Assembly (NCBI RefSeq): GCF_015209595.1
Contig: NZ_JADEYS010000009.1
Span: 62,001-126,000 of the forward strand
Length of the DNA stretch: 64,000 nucleotides
DNA from: Pontibacterium sinense
GTDB taxonomy: Bacteria > Pseudomonadota > Gammaproteobacteria > Pseudomonadales > Balneatricaceae
Direction of reading: 5' to 3'
Shown: piece by piece, positions 33,740 through 43,879 of the stretch
Layout: each line of letters starts with the position of its first letter
Position numbering within the stretch: the first letter of the stretch is position 1
Made by a program: the position numbers and the translations under genes
Notes under the pieces: model-generated
Seen by the model: the letters and a program-made list of their open reading frames with translations, nothing else
The model's database searches: none
What the model was told of the DNA's origin: nothing

Positions 33740-33867
33740 ATAATAGCTACTTGTTATTGTTCTGATGACTTAACGCGCTTTCGCATTATTGCGGAATACG
33801 ATTTATAAGCAATGCATGTTTCGACACGCGTTTCGTTTGATACACCATTTATGGGGTATCAGGTACA

Positions 33868-33899
33868 GAAAAGGCCACACCTAATGGGTGTAGCCTTTT
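33868..33899 (-). terminator. Terminator after the flavodoxin gene
   Basis: AAAAGGC...GCCTTTT with an inner ACACC/GGGTGT stem lies about 60 bases after the flavodoxin stop on the minus strand. Confidence 0.8.
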
Positions 33900-33958
33900 G
33901 ATATTCGTTTTCGACGCATAGTCCATCTTAAGAATGCGGCGGCGTTTACAACTTTTTA

Positions 33959-34405
33959 CTACAGCTGTTCTGCCCAGTCACGTACCCAATCACGCGCATC
34001 TTCATCAGGCAAAGGCTGAGTACAAGCATCAACTTCAAAACGCTCGCCTACGCGCACCGCACCTAAGCTGGCTAACAACGCATCCACATCTTTGCCAGCC
34101 TGACAAAATGTCTGGTGGTAGGTTTGATCACCCAGCGCAACGACGCCGTATCGAATGTGAGACAGATCCGGTTTCTGTTCCTTCAATGCATCACACAGCG
34201 GAATGATGTTATCTGGTAGCTCACCATCTCCATGTGTTGAACAGCTGATGATCAGCACATCGCGGCTGGAAAAATCCAGCTCGTCATAGTCTGGCTCTTC
34301 GTGCAGCGCGACCTCATGTGCTTCTTCCAGCACCTCTTGCAGTGCGTCAGCCACCATTTGTGCATTGCCTGATTCAGTACCTACCAGAATCGCGATATCT
34401 GTCAT
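33959..34405 (-). CDS. Flavodoxin (MioC-like)
   Basis: A 148-residue FMN-binding flavodoxin-like protein. The phosphate-binding loop GTESGNAQMVADAL is near residues 9-22, SCSTHGDGELPDN near 54, and YGVVALGDQTYHQTFCQAGK near 85 around the flavin ring. It is divergent from the PaaC-like gene, with a shared promoter region. It may carry electrons from the adrenodoxin-reductase-like protein to the oxygenase, though sequence alone does not show partners. Confidence 0.9.
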   Translation of the reverse strand: MTDIAILVGTESGNAQMVADALQEVLEEAHEVALHEEPDYDELDFSSRDVLIISCSTHGDGELPDNIIPLCDALKEQKPDLSHIRYGVVALGDQTYHQTFCQAGKDVDALLASLGAVRVGERFEVDACTQPLPDEDARDWVRDWAEQL

Positions 34406-34726
34406 AAACCCTCGCCTACCCTTTTATTCTGCTTAATCTATGGGCTTCTATTTAATGCCAATAATCCAAACGATACACCAAACTTTATGATACGAAAAGT
34501 TTATTATCAATTAATATTCTTGTATCTCTTTTGGTTTTTGGGTTAACCTTGCGTTATGACAGGTTATTGCTTTGACTGGCCGATTGTCTGAACACCGGAT
34601 CTGTGCCAAAAGCACACATACACCCCCACTGTGGTAACAGTCAGAGCAATCATGGTCCAAAAAAATAATGACATAGGCGCGCAACCGCATACGCGCTACA
34701 CCCTCAAAAAGAGTGAGGCTTCTCTT
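34406..34726. other. Divergent promoter region, flavodoxin and PaaC-like genes
   Basis: A 321-base gap holding both start regions and the inverted repeat at 34480-34502. A longer reading of the PaaC-like frame from a GTG at 34631 is possible but has no ribosome site. Confidence 0.5.
34480..34502. promoter_or_regulatory. Inverted repeat in the flavodoxin/PaaC-like promoter region
   Basis: AAACTTT-N9-AAAGTTT is a perfect seven-base dyad. Its spacer holds ATGATAC, whose reverse complement GTATCAT also occurs in the dyad at the paaX promoter (26328-26334). Seven bases can recur by chance, so a shared operator is only a suggestion. Confidence 0.4.
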
Positions 34727-35497
34727 ATGGCAATGGATGATAAAAAACTAATCGAACGCATCGCTAACGGTGAAAAGATTCAGGCGGGTGAAGAGATCTC
34801 TTCCGGATACCGTGCTGAGCTGATGCGCCTGATGGTTGTCTTCGTGGATTCTGAACTGGCTGGTGCTGCAGGTTTCGCAGAACAGATCAATGAAGGCCCG
34901 GGTTTGCGTGAGCGGCAGGTTGCTGCGCAGATCGTTGCAGATAAGTTTGATCATGCTGAAAAAGTACTGACATTGCTGAAAGAGTTTGGTGTCGATAACC
35001 GACTTTATGTTGCCTCCCATGCCTGGGAAGCCCGCCTGAGCCGCTACCTGGATCTGGGTAATCGCCGTATTGGCGGTGACAAACGCCTGAATGTATTCCA
35101 CTACCCGCTACAGGGCTGGACAGATGCACTGGTCATGAACGCCTTGATGGCTGCTGCCTCAGGCATCCAGCTGAAAGAACTTCGCAACGCCTCCTATGCC
35201 CCACTGGCCGACGCGATGCGCGCAGTAGCTGAAGGTGAATCCCGTCATGCTGAACTGGGTGAGCGAGGCCTGCAGGATCTGATCGATCGTAATGGCACCG
35301 ATGCGGCACAGGTCGCGGTTGAGTTCTGGTATCCGAAAGTAGCAGCAACCTTTGGTCGTTCCGATTCTCAGCACAATGACCGCTTCCGTGCCTATGGCCT
35401 GATCACCAAAACCAATGATCAGCGCCTGAATGAATGGGAAGGTTTGGTAAATGACGTCCTGACCCGCCTGGGGCTGACCGTTCCTGACACCGAGTAA
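34727..35497 (+). CDS. PaaC-like oxygenase subunit
   Basis: A 256-residue ferritin-like protein of the phenylacetate-CoA oxygenase family. Glu43 (DSELAG) and Glu171/His174 (EGESRHAELG) are kept. The first ExxH motif reads KFDH (residues 73-76), so the first ligand is Lys. A lysine in the lost metal site is also known in the structural subunit PaaC of E. coli, so this is probably the non-catalytic partner of the PaaA-like protein. The start follows GAGTGAGG at eight bases. It stands alone, 8.5 kb from its presumed partner, and ends at a terminator. Confidence 0.85.
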   Translation: MAMDDKKLIERIANGEKIQAGEEISSGYRAELMRLMVVFVDSELAGAAGFAEQINEGPGLRERQVAAQIVADKFDHAEKVLTLLKEFGVDNRLYVASHAWEARLSRYLDLGNRRIGGDKRLNVFHYPLQGWTDALVMNALMAAASGIQLKELRNASYAPLADAMRAVAEGESRHAELGERGLQDLIDRNGTDAAQVAVEFWYPKVAATFGRSDSQHNDRFRAYGLITKTNDQRLNEWEGLVNDVLTRLGLTVPDTE

Positions 35498-35558
35498 TAA
35501 TGATCAGAATGGCGTCTATACGTCATTCTGATACAGATCAGTTTCTTTGCACTTTAAT

Positions 35559-35586
35559 AGCAGGCCATATGAGCCTGCTTTTTTTG
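35559..35586 (+). terminator. Terminator after the PaaC-like gene
   Basis: AGCAGGC-N6-GCCTGCT followed by a run of T. Confidence 0.9.
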
Positions 35587-35641
35587 TTTAAACAGTGGTA
35601 TAACCTGTCAGCCATTTTTCCCGCCTGATATCGGAGCGATC

Positions 35642-36838
35642 ATGTTCTCACCGCAATCCATCGCCACCATACTGACACTGGCCGCAGCCGTAGCGCTGGG
35701 ACCTCTGTCCACGGACATGTATCTACCCGCCCTGCCCCGCATGACCGACGACCTGAATACCAGCGTTGATCAGATGCAGCTGACGTTGTCAGTGTTCTTT
35801 GCCGGTTTTGCAGTCGCTCAGCTTTTGTACGGCCCTCTGGCAGACCGTTTCGGGCGCAAGCCTATTATGCTGGCAGGTCTGGCCATTTTCTCTTTTGCGT
35901 CTATCGGCTGTGCGATGGCCGAAACCGTGGAACAGCTGATGGTCTATCGTTTCATTCAGGCACTAGGTGCCTGTGGCGGCCCTGTATTGGGCCGTACGAT
36001 GGTACGAGACATCCACGGACCGGAAAAAGCGGCACCGGTGTTGGCGCTGATTGGTACCATCATGGCACTGGCACCCGCCATTGCCCCCGTATTTGGCGGC
36101 GGCTTGATCATCTGGTTCGATTGGCAGGCAATCTTCCTCTTCCTCGCCTTTTTTGGCTTTGTACTGATGGCCGTCTACGGACTGAAGGTACAAGAGAGCC
36201 TGAAAGAGGAATACAAGAAACCGTTTAACCTGACAACGGTGATGACCTCCTATAAGCGACTACTGAAGCATCGCGAATATATCGGCTACACCCTGAGCTG
36301 CAGCTTTGTTTATTCGGGCCTGTTCTGCTTTTTATCCGCATCCTCCTTTGTATTGATTAACTTTTTTGGTGTTGCTGAAGAACACTTCGGACTCTACTTT
36401 GCACTGGTGGTGTGTGGATACGTGATCGGCACACAACTGGTCCAGCGTTTCAGCGTCTACGTGGGCCAACGCAAGATGCTAATGCAGGGTGCCTGCACTG
36501 CGGCTGTCGCCGGTATTGCCATGGCGATTCCGTCATTGCTGGAAAAAGACACACTGGCATGGCTGATCGCGATGCAGGTGCTCTTTATGGTTGGCGTGGG
36601 CATTGTGATGCCACTCTCGATGGGCGGCGCGCTGGCACCGTTTTCCGATATTGCGGGCACCGCCTCCTCCCTACTGGGTTTTTTACAGGCGGTATGTGCA
36701 GCAACGGTCGGTATCATTGTGGGTCATATGTATAACGATACGCCGCTGGTGATGACTGTGGCGATTAGCATTATGGGTATCCTGACACTATTGAGCTATC
36801 GGATATTTCTGCATAAAAAAGATCAGCCACAAGCGTAG
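35642..36838 (+). CDS. MFS exporter, Bcr/CflA family
   Basis: A 398-residue major facilitator protein with 12 predicted helices. The family signature GPLSTDMYLPALPRMTDDL lies in helix 1, followed by the MFS loop motif GPLADRFGRKPIMLAG near residue 62 and GACGGPVLGRTMVRDI near 110. Bcr/CflA members export drugs and metabolites by proton exchange. The actual substrate is unknown. It is followed at 52 bases by an isochorismatase-like gene on the same strand. Confidence 0.92.
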   Translation: MFSPQSIATILTLAAAVALGPLSTDMYLPALPRMTDDLNTSVDQMQLTLSVFFAGFAVAQLLYGPLADRFGRKPIMLAGLAIFSFASIGCAMAETVEQLMVYRFIQALGACGGPVLGRTMVRDIHGPEKAAPVLALIGTIMALAPAIAPVFGGGLIIWFDWQAIFLFLAFFGFVLMAVYGLKVQESLKEEYKKPFNLTTVMTSYKRLLKHREYIGYTLSCSFVYSGLFCFLSASSFVLINFFGVAEEHFGLYFALVVCGYVIGTQLVQRFSVYVGQRKMLMQGACTAAVAGIAMAIPSLLEKDTLAWLIAMQVLFMVGVGIVMPLSMGGALAPFSDIAGTASSLLGFLQAVCAATVGIIVGHMYNDTPLVMTVAISIMGILTLLSYRIFLHKKDQPQA

Positions 36839-36890
36839 CCAGCAGGCCAACCGAACGCTATCCTGAGCAACATTCAGAGGGAGATATACG

Positions 36891-37436
36891 ATGCTGATCC
36901 AACCCAATAAATCCTGCCTGCTGGTTGTAGACCTGCAGGAAAAATTGCTGCCTGCCATTCATGAAGGTGAAGCGGTTGTCGAAAATACTCGCTGGCTAGC
37001 CGAGATCGCTAACCACCTAAGCGTACCGGTACTCACATCTGAGCAGTACCCTCAAGGCTTAGGCGGCACCGCAACCTCACTGCTGGATGTACTGCCAGCG
37101 GAAGGCTTTATGGAGAAAATGGCCTTCTCCTGCATGTCGGATCCAGGCTGCAACGAAAAGATTAATGCTCTTCGCCCTAGCCAGGTCGTCGTTGTAGGCA
37201 CCGAATCCCACGTCTGTGTTCTACAGACATGCTTGCAGCTCAAACAGCAGGCGCGTGAAGTATATGTGGTTGAAGACTGCGTCTCTTCTCGCAATCCTAA
37301 AGACAAAGAATTGGCACTGGAACGCATGCGACAGGCGGGCATCTATATCGTCAGCCGCGAGATGGTTGCCTTCGAATGGCTGCAAACAGCCAACAACGAA
37401 AAATTCCGCTTTATCAGCAAGAACTATCTGCGTTAA
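36891..37436 (+). CDS. Isochorismatase-family hydrolase
   Basis: A 181-residue cysteine hydrolase. The likely triad is visible: Asp in LLVVDLQEKLLP (near residue 14), Lys in MEKMAFSC (near 68) and Cys in GTESHVCVLQTC (near 105). The family cleaves amide or ether bonds in small molecules; members of this subgroup (YcaC-like) have poorly known substrates. The ribosome site GAGGGAGA precedes the ATG. Confidence 0.9.
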   Translation: MLIQPNKSCLLVVDLQEKLLPAIHEGEAVVENTRWLAEIANHLSVPVLTSEQYPQGLGGTATSLLDVLPAEGFMEKMAFSCMSDPGCNEKINALRPSQVVVVGTESHVCVLQTCLQLKQQAREVYVVEDCVSSRNPKDKELALERMRQAGIYIVSREMVAFEWLQTANNEKFRFISKNYLR

Positions 37437-37489
37437 TACGCAGGATGTCTGCAGGCTGGAAAATCTCCCAACCTGCAGGCATACCGTAT

Positions 37490-37696
37490 CTAATCCAACC
37501 GAAATCCAACCTTCATCACAACCTGATAGTGACCCACCTTGCCATTTTCAACATGGCCACGTATCTCACTAACCTCAAACCACTCCACGTGGTTAATCGT
37601 TTCAGCCGTTCGCTGAACACCCTGCGAAATCGCATCATCAATACTGACTGAAGAAGATCCGACGACCTCTACTTTCTTATAGACATGATCACTCAT
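37490..37696 (-). CDS. Dodecin
   Basis: A 68-residue dodecin: KKVEVVGSSSVSIDDAISQG, then NHVEWFEVSEIRGHV with the flavin-stacking tryptophan, then HYQVVMKVGFRLD. Dodecins assemble as hollow dodecamers that store or buffer flavins. The start at 37696 is preferred over an ATG three codons earlier. Confidence 0.95.
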   Translation of the reverse strand: MSDHVYKKVEVVGSSSVSIDDAISQGVQRTAETINHVEWFEVSEIRGHVENGKVGHYQVVMKVGFRLD

Positions 37697-37896
37697 TGGA
37701 AGCACCGTGCATTGGCTATTTAATAGTCAACATAGCTGATGGCATTGTTCGACGCCAAAGCAAACACGGCCCAATAAATCACTCTAATGCGCAATTATGC
37801 AAACGGGGGAAAAATAGTCAGACTGAACAGAGCAGGAAACTAAAGGAAAAGAGCCGCAGCAACCCCGGCCGGAGCTGCTGCGAACTGAAGCCGTTA

Positions 37897-40269
37897 TTAC
37901 ACCGCTTCGGTGTTGGACAGGAAGAACCAGGTATCCAGGACAGAATCCGGATTAAGGGATACAGAGTTAATCCCTTTCTCCATCAACCAACGCGCTAAAT
38001 CAGGATGGTCAGACGGACCCTGACCGCAGATCCCGATGTACTTACCTTGTGCACGGCACGCATCAATGGCCATCTCAAGCAGACGCTTCACTGCATCATT
38101 ACGCTCATCAAACAGATGCGCAATCACGCCGGAATCCCGATCCAGCCCCAGCGTCAACTGAGTGAGATCGTTCGAGCCAATGGAGAAACCATCAAAATAC
38201 TCAAGGAACTGATCTGCCAGTAACGCGTTGGATGGAATTTCGCACATCATGATGACACGCAATCCATTCTCACCGCGCTTCAGACCATTCTCTTCCAGCA
38301 GCTCAACCACCTGTTTGGCTTCGCCCACGGTGCGCACAAATGGCACCATGATCTCGACGTTGGTGAAACGCATCTTATCGCGTACTTTTTTCAGCGCGCG
38401 GCATTCCAGCTCAAAGCAATCACGGAAAGAATCAGAGATATAACGGGTTGCACCGCGAAAACCGAGCATCGGGTTTTCTTCGCTTGGCTCGTAGCGGTCA
38501 CCACCGATCAAATGTCCGTATTCGTTCGACTTGAAGTCGGACATGCGTACGATCACTTTCTTCGGATAGAACGCTGCCGCCAGTGTTGAAATACCTTCCA
38601 CCAGCCGCTCGACGTAGAATTCAACCGGATCGCCGTATCCTGCGATGCGACGATCGATCGTCTGACGCACATCGCGTGACTGCTCGTCATAGTTCAGTAG
38701 CGCTTTAGGGTGCACACCAATCATGCGATTGATAATGAACTCCAAACGCGCCAGACCGATACCGGAGTTAGGCAAAGACTGGAAATCAAATGCGCGATCC
38801 GGATTACCAACGTTCATCATGATATCGAACGGCAGGTTTGGCATAGATTCAACATTGTTAGTCTGATGCTCAAAGTCGAGCTTACCTTCGTAAGCACGTC
38901 CGGTATCACCTTCGGCACAAGATACCGTGACAACCTGCCCCGGCTTCAGGATATCAGTCGCATCACCACAGCCCACAATGGCTGGAATACCCAGCTCACG
39001 CGCAATAATCGCTGCGTGGCAGGTACGACCACCACGGTTGGTCACAATGGCCGCTGATTTTTTCATCACCGGCTCCCAATCGGGATCCGTCATATCGGTG
39101 ACCAGGACTTCACCCGGCTGCACTAAATGCATTTCGGTAATATCGTTCACAATACGTACCGGTCCTGAACCAATACGGTGACCGATAGAACGACCTTCAA
39201 CCAGACATTTGCCGGTCTCTTTCAGCAAATAACGCTCAATAACAGTACTTTTATCACGGCTCTTAACGGTTTCAGGGCGCGCCTGAACAATATATAAGCC
39301 GCCGTCATCACCGTCTTTAGCCCACTCGATATCCATCGCGCGGCCATAATGCTGCTCGATGATCACCGCAAGGCGTGCCAGTTCCTGCACATCCTCATCA
39401 TTGATAGAAAATTGGTTACGCTCTTCCACCGGCACGCTTACTGTCTCGACAGCATTACCTGCACTGGCGTCGGCGGTGTAGATCATCTTGATCGCTTTCG
39501 CGCCCAAATTTCGACGCAAGATAGCCGGCGCACCCATTTTCAAGGTTGGCTTGTAGACGTAAAACTCATCCGGGTTAACCGCACCCTGTACCACAGTCTC
39601 ACCCAAGCCATAGGCTGAAGTGATAAATGCAACATGGGGGAAGCCCGATTCTGTATCGATGGTAAACATCACACCTGATGCCGCAGTTTCACTGCGCACC
39701 ATGCGCTGTATACCTGCAGACAACGCAACTTCACTGTGGTCAAAACCCTGGTGAACACGGTAGGAGATAGCACGATCATTGTAGAGAGACGCAAACACCT
39801 CTTTGATCGCGTGCTTTACGTTGTCCAAACCACGGATATTCAGAAAGGTCTCTTGCTGGCCAGCAAACGAGGCGTCCGGTAAGTCTTCGGCGGTTGCCGA
39901 CGAACGTACGGCAACGGAAAGGTTCGTATTATCGCCGCACATTTCGGCGAACGCGCCTTCAATCGCTTCATTAAGCGCAGGCTGGAACGGTGCATCCATG
40001 ATCCAACCACGGATCATCTTACCGGTGTCAGCCAGCTCGATAACATTATCCGTATCCAGCGCTGTTAGAGTTTCGTTAATTTTCTCTTCCAGGCCACCAT
40101 GCTGGAGAAAATCCCGGAAGGCCAGTGCTGTCGTTGCAAATCCATTTGGTACTTTTACGCCCGCGTTACTCAGTTGGCTGATCATCTCACCCAAAGACGC
40201 GTTCTTTCCACCGACCGTTTCGACATCATTCATGCCCACCTGGTCAAGGCGCAGTACGTAATCCTGCAC
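37897..40269 (-). CDS. ppsA: Phosphoenolpyruvate synthase
   Basis: A 790-residue enzyme with N-terminal ATP-binding domain ([15 protein letters not shown] near residue 20), the central phosphohistidine domain ([17 protein letters not shown] near 420) and a C-terminal TIM barrel ([19 protein letters not shown] near 695; catalytic Cys in [11 protein letters not shown]). It turns pyruvate, ATP and water into PEP, AMP and phosphate for gluconeogenesis, as expected when growing on acids. Its regulator gene is about 3 kb away. Confidence 0.97.
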   Translation of the reverse strand: MQDYVLRLDQVGMNDVETVGGKNASLGEMISQLSNAGVKVPNGFATTALAFRDFLQHGGLEEKINETLTALDTDNVIELADTGKMIRGWIMDAPFQPALNEAIEGAFAEMCGDNTNLSVAVRSSATAEDLPDASFAGQQETFLNIRGLDNVKHAIKEVFASLYNDRAISYRVHQGFDHSEVALSAGIQRMVRSETAASGVMFTIDTESGFPHVAFITSAYGLGETVVQGAVNPDEFYVYKPTLKMGAPAILRRNLGAKAIKMIYTADASAGNAVETVSVPVEERNQFSINDEDVQELARLAVIIEQHYGRAMDIEWAKDGDDGGLYIVQARPETVKSRDKSTVIERYLLKETGKCLVEGRSIGHRIGSGPVRIVNDITEMHLVQPGEVLVTDMTDPDWEPVMKKSAAIVTNRGGRTCHAAIIARELGIPAIVGCGDATDILKPGQVVTVSCAEGDTGRAYEGKLDFEHQTNNVESMPNLPFDIMMNVGNPDRAFDFQSLPNSGIGLARLEFIINRMIGVHPKALLNYDEQSRDVRQTIDRRIAGYGDPVEFYVERLVEGISTLAAAFYPKKVIVRMSDFKSNEYGHLIGGDRYEPSEENPMLGFRGATRYISDSFRDCFELECRALKKVRDKMRFTNVEIMVPFVRTVGEAKQVVELLEENGLKRGENGLRVIMMCEIPSNALLADQFLEYFDGFSIGSNDLTQLTLGLDRDSGVIAHLFDERNDAVKRLLEMAIDACRAQGKYIGICGQGPSDHPDLARWLMEKGINSVSLNPDSVLDTWFFLSNTEAV

Positions 40270-40455
40270 TCTGATTTTCTCCCACTCGCACGTGCTTAAA
40301 TCATGGTTTGATCATCGATATAAGTAACAGATCATACTTCAGTTTTAAAAAAAAAATGAGAATAATTTGCAACTCGCTTGGTACAGATCAAAGATTGAGA
40401 AATACCCTTCACCCTACAGTCTCATTCACTCAAAATTTTGAGGGAAAGCACTTAC

Positions 40456-40710
40456 TTAACGAACAAAATTTGTCGGTTTTTCAATCTCATAAATCGCATC
40501 ATCAACCTGATCCAACTTACTTTGCATCACCGCGCGAGCATCACTCAGACCACGGTTGTAGTAATACGCACCCATTTCAGATGAAATAAAATCCAGTAAA
40601 AACTCAGCATCAAACTGCCCGAGGTCCTGATCAAGCTCAACACTAAAGTAACGTTTAAGCTTCTCAACGATTACCGCTTTCTCTTCCGCTGAGAATTTAA
40701 TTTCTGACAT
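40456..40710 (-). CDS. DUF2164 protein
   Basis: An 84-residue acidic protein with the DUF2164 pattern: KRYFSVELDQDLGQFDAEF followed by LDFISSEMGAYYYNRGLSDA. GGGAG precedes the ATG at 40710. The function is unknown. It stands alone downstream of the AraC-type regulator gene. Confidence 0.88.
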   Translation of the reverse strand: MSEIKFSAEEKAVIVEKLKRYFSVELDQDLGQFDAEFLLDFISSEMGAYYYNRGLSDARAVMQSKLDQVDDAIYEIEKPTNFVR

Positions 40711-40750
40711 CGTGACTCCCTCATCTATGTGATCTTTTATCCCAGCGAGC

Positions 40751-41518
40751 CTACACGGTCTGCAAATCCGCTGCCGCCTCTCGCCGCAATGCCAGCGGAC
40801 TTTCCCCAAACTGGCGCCGAAACGCCCGACTTAATGCCTCTCCTGAACCATAACCGTAACGTCGGGCGACAGTCTGTATACGCTCTCCACGCTCCACGTC
40901 CTGTCGGGCCAATACCATTCGCCAGCGCCTTAAGTACGCCATCGGCGTTTCGCCCACAACCTGCACAAACAACTCAGCAAAACGACTCAATGATAGCCCT
41001 GCAATTTGCGCAAACTCTTCATTACGCCAGACTTTTTCCGGTCGCTCATGGATAGCAACAATCGCTCGACTGATTCTCGCATCAGACAATCCATTGAGCA
41101 GGCCGGGTTCAGTAGCACCTTGCTCAATCTGGGCACGCAGCAACCGTACCATTAACACTTCACCCAACCGGTTAAGCACCGAACCAAAACCGCAACGTTG
41201 CGCGTCACCTTCAGCTTTGAGCAGTCGCACCAGCATAACGGTTTCAGCGTTATCAGAGATATCCAACTCAATCAGTGGCGGTAATGCTGATAACAAAGGG
41301 TTGGCCTGCCCCCCCCAATCGGTGCACGCTCTGAACATCGGCACATAGTCTGCTTGCTCAGGACTGCAAATCAGTCTCAGCGGAGACAGTAACACCCGAT
41401 TGGGCACATCACTTCCCGGCGGGGAAAACACAATCAGGTTGGCCTCCTCTCCTGTTGCTGGGGATACCGATAACGAAAAGCGGGAAATCAGCGCCGACAA
41501 ACGGTCAAAACGGCTCAT
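40751..41518 (-). CDS. AraC-family regulator with cupin-type N-terminus
   Basis: A 255-residue regulator. The N-terminal ligand-sensing domain of the AraC_binding type covers about residues 10-130, and the C-terminal double helix-turn-helix about 150-245 (GYGSGEALSRAFRRQFGESP). It is divergent from a peroxiredoxin-like gene, 96 bases apart, which it probably controls. Confidence 0.92.
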   Translation of the reverse strand: MSRFDRLSALISRFSLSVSPATGEEANLIVFSPPGSDVPNRVLLSPLRLICSPEQADYVPMFRACTDWGGQANPLLSALPPLIELDISDNAETVMLVRLLKAEGDAQRCGFGSVLNRLGEVLMVRLLRAQIEQGATEPGLLNGLSDARISRAIVAIHERPEKVWRNEEFAQIAGLSLSRFAELFVQVVGETPMAYLRRWRMVLARQDVERGERIQTVARRYGYGSGEALSRAFRRQFGESPLALRREAAADLQTV

Positions 41519-41614
41519 ATCGTAGTCTTGATCATATATTATGGATTTATATAACAGTATGCCCTGATAGGATTGATAGCAACCCCCTGATTTCTCCTAT
41601 ACGAGGACACACGC

Positions 41615-42151
41615 ATGCTGATACCCCGCCAGAAAACACCTGACCTTCAGGTTGAAACGCTTGATAACGGCACCTTTGCCCTCTCCGGAGAAAACTCCGA
41701 ACGTGGCACGGTTATCTGCTTTTATCGCGGACTGCATTGCCCGATCTGCGCCACCTATCTGAAAGAATTTGAAAAACAGGTGCCAGAGTTTGCCGCACGC
41801 GGTGTAAAGGCCATCGCCATCAGCTCTGACTCAGCGGAACGCGCGCGTGCCATGGCCGACAAAATTGATGCCCAGAATCTGCGCATTGGATACGGCCTGG
41901 ATCTTAAAAAAGCACGCGAATGGGGTTTATATACTTCCACATCACGGGGCAAAACCTCCATTGGCATTGAAGAACCGGCACTGTTCTCCGAGCCGGGTTT
42001 GTTCTTAGTCACACCGGAACAAACACTGTATTACGGCTCAGTACAAACCATGCCGTTTGTGCGCCCACATTTTTCCGAATTAATCGGCGCGCTCGATTTT
42101 GCGATTAAAAATAACTACCCTGCACGCGGCGAATATACCGGCGAAGTGTAA
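41615..42151 (+). CDS. AhpC/TSA-type peroxiredoxin-like protein
   Basis: A 178-residue thioredoxin-fold protein. FYRGLHCPICATYLKEFE near residue 39 has the CxxC pair at the position of the peroxidatic cysteine. It resembles AhpC/TSA-family proteins that detoxify peroxides with thiol donors. There is no signal peptide. It is divergent from the AraC-type gene and ends before a terminator. Confidence 0.88.
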   Translation: MLIPRQKTPDLQVETLDNGTFALSGENSERGTVICFYRGLHCPICATYLKEFEKQVPEFAARGVKAIAISSDSAERARAMADKIDAQNLRIGYGLDLKKAREWGLYTSTSRGKTSIGIEEPALFSEPGLFLVTPEQTLYYGSVQTMPFVRPHFSELIGALDFAIKNNYPARGEYTGEV

Positions 42152-42180
42152 TTCGCCGAGCAACAGACCAGCGTATGTAT

Positions 42181-42208
42181 AAAAGGCTGCGCCATGCGAG
42201 GCCTTTTA
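42181..42208 (+). terminator. Terminator after the peroxiredoxin-like gene
   Basis: AAAAGGC...GCCTTTTAT stem with a 13-base loop, 30 bases after the stop. Confidence 0.7.
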
Positions 42209-42355
42209 TATGTCACGGTATTGCTCTTCACCCATCACGATTCCGTAGTGCAGCAAAAACCAGCACTTTGGTCGACCTGCACAAGAACAATTTTCGCGTG
42301 CGGAACATTGATGCATTCTGAGGATATACAACAAATATAAAACTCAGGTAATTCA

Positions 42356-42841
42356 ATGAAATCTAAAACAAATTTGGCTGCCATCCTTATTCTGTCTGGC
42401 GCGACACTGGCTTCATCTGCCGTCTTAGCAGCGGGCTCTGTAGAAGTATCAGAGTCGGTAGAACTCAACGTAAAACCTGCAGCTATCTGGGCATTGGTGG
42501 GTGACTATAACGGCCTCTATCGCTGGCATCCCGCTGTGAAAGACAGCAAACGAACCGACAACGTTCGTCTTTTAACATTAGGAAATGGCGCACAGATTAC
42601 CGAAACACTCACAGCCATGGACAACGAGAAGCATAGCTATAGCTACACCATCAATGCTTCACCCCTGCCGGTATCAGACTACGAATCATCTATTGCGGTA
42701 AAAGCCAACGGCAACAACGGTTCCATTGTGACCTGGTCGTCCAGCTTTAACGCTGCGGGCACCAGTAACGAAGAAGCAGCACAAGTGATACGTGGTGTTT
42801 ATCAGGCAGGGCTGAACACGCTCACGGAGTTGTACAACTGA
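42356..42841 (+). CDS. Secreted SRPBCC-family protein
   Basis: A 161-residue protein with an N-terminal signal peptide (hydrophobic core, then SSAVLAAGS) and a START/Bet v 1-like fold: VEVSESVELNVKPAAIWALV, then GDYNGLYRWHPAVKDSKR. It resembles polyketide cyclase/ligand-binding proteins placed in the periplasm. The ligand is unknown. Confidence 0.87.
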   Translation: MKSKTNLAAILILSGATLASSAVLAAGSVEVSESVELNVKPAAIWALVGDYNGLYRWHPAVKDSKRTDNVRLLTLGNGAQITETLTAMDNEKHSYSYTINASPLPVSDYESSIAVKANGNNGSIVTWSSSFNAAGTSNEEAAQVIRGVYQAGLNTLTELYN

Positions 42842-42980
42842 TTCGGGCAAACGATATCCGTCATCACTATTGATTTAACGCAGCCGGAATGCGAGCTGCC
42901 AAACCCTCCACGTTCGGTTCCTGCTGCAAATCTGCTATAGTGCCGCGCTCTGAAGGTTCACTAGAGTACGGCACCGCATC

Positions 42981-43802
42981 ATGACTAAACGCACTGCTTT
43001 TTTTATCTCTGACGGCACAGGTATTACTGCTGAAGCACTGGGAAACAGTCTGCTAACGCAATTTGAGGCCATTCAATTCGAGAAGGTCACCCTGCCCTAT
43101 ATTGATACCGTTGCCAAAGCGGAAGCCGCGGTTCAGCAGATCAACGATGCCTGCATTACCGATGGCGAACGCCCGATCATTTTCGACACCATTGTTAATG
43201 AAGAGATTCGTCGTATTTTAAGTCAGTGTGACGGTTTCAAAATTGACGTCTTTTCCACCTTTCTCAGCCCGCTGGAAAGCGAACTCCAGACGCGGTCATC
43301 CTATTCTGTCGGCGGCTCACATGCCATCGGCGAAGTGAATAAGTACAAAGACCGCATTGAATCCGTGAACTATGCGATTGATAACGATGACGGTGGCCGT
43401 ATTCAACAGTACGACCGCGCCGACATCATCGTGCTAGGCGTATCTCGCAGCGGAAAAACACCTACATGCCTCTATATGGCGATGCAGTTCGGTATTCGTG
43501 CGGCCAACTATCCACTGACCGAAGATGATATCCATCACAGCAAACTTCCGGAGTTTCTGGAAAAACACCGCGATAAACTGTATGGCCTGACGATTGAGCC
43601 TTTCCAATTGTCCGCGATCCGTCAGGAACGTCGTGCTAACAGCCGCTATGCGTCATTGGATCAGTGCGATATGGAAGTGCGTAAAGTAGAAAAGATCTTT
43701 CGGGATGAAGGCATCAACTGCATTAACACGACTAACTTCTCCATTGAGGAGATCGCAACACGCATCATGGCAGACTTCGGCCTGAAACGAAAAATCACCT
43801 GA
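42981..43802 (+). CDS. ppsR: PEP synthase regulatory protein PpsR (DUF299)
   Basis: A 273-residue bifunctional kinase/phosphorylase. The opening [18 protein letters not shown] and the P-loop [15 protein letters not shown] near residue 153 are diagnostic. It inactivates PEP synthase by ADP-dependent threonine phosphorylation and restores it by phosphorolysis. The ppsA gene nearby is the expected target. Confidence 0.96.
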   Translation: MTKRTAFFISDGTGITAEALGNSLLTQFEAIQFEKVTLPYIDTVAKAEAAVQQINDACITDGERPIIFDTIVNEEIRRILSQCDGFKIDVFSTFLSPLESELQTRSSYSVGGSHAIGEVNKYKDRIESVNYAIDNDDGGRIQQYDRADIIVLGVSRSGKTPTCLYMAMQFGIRAANYPLTEDDIHHSKLPEFLEKHRDKLYGLTIEPFQLSAIRQERRANSRYASLDQCDMEVRKVEKIFRDEGINCINTTNFSIEEIATRIMADFGLKRKIT

Positions 43803-43827
43803 TCAAACCGAAAAACCTTCAGATATA

Positions 43828-43855
43828 AAAATGCCCGGACCTAAATCCGGGCAAT
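43828..43855. terminator. Terminator between ppsR and the next gene
   Basis: GCCCGGA...TCCGGGC stem. The minus-strand copy has a T-run, so it best serves the convergent gene at 43880. Confidence 0.75.
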
Positions 43856-43879
43856 GCCAATCAATCGTGCAGGTAATGC

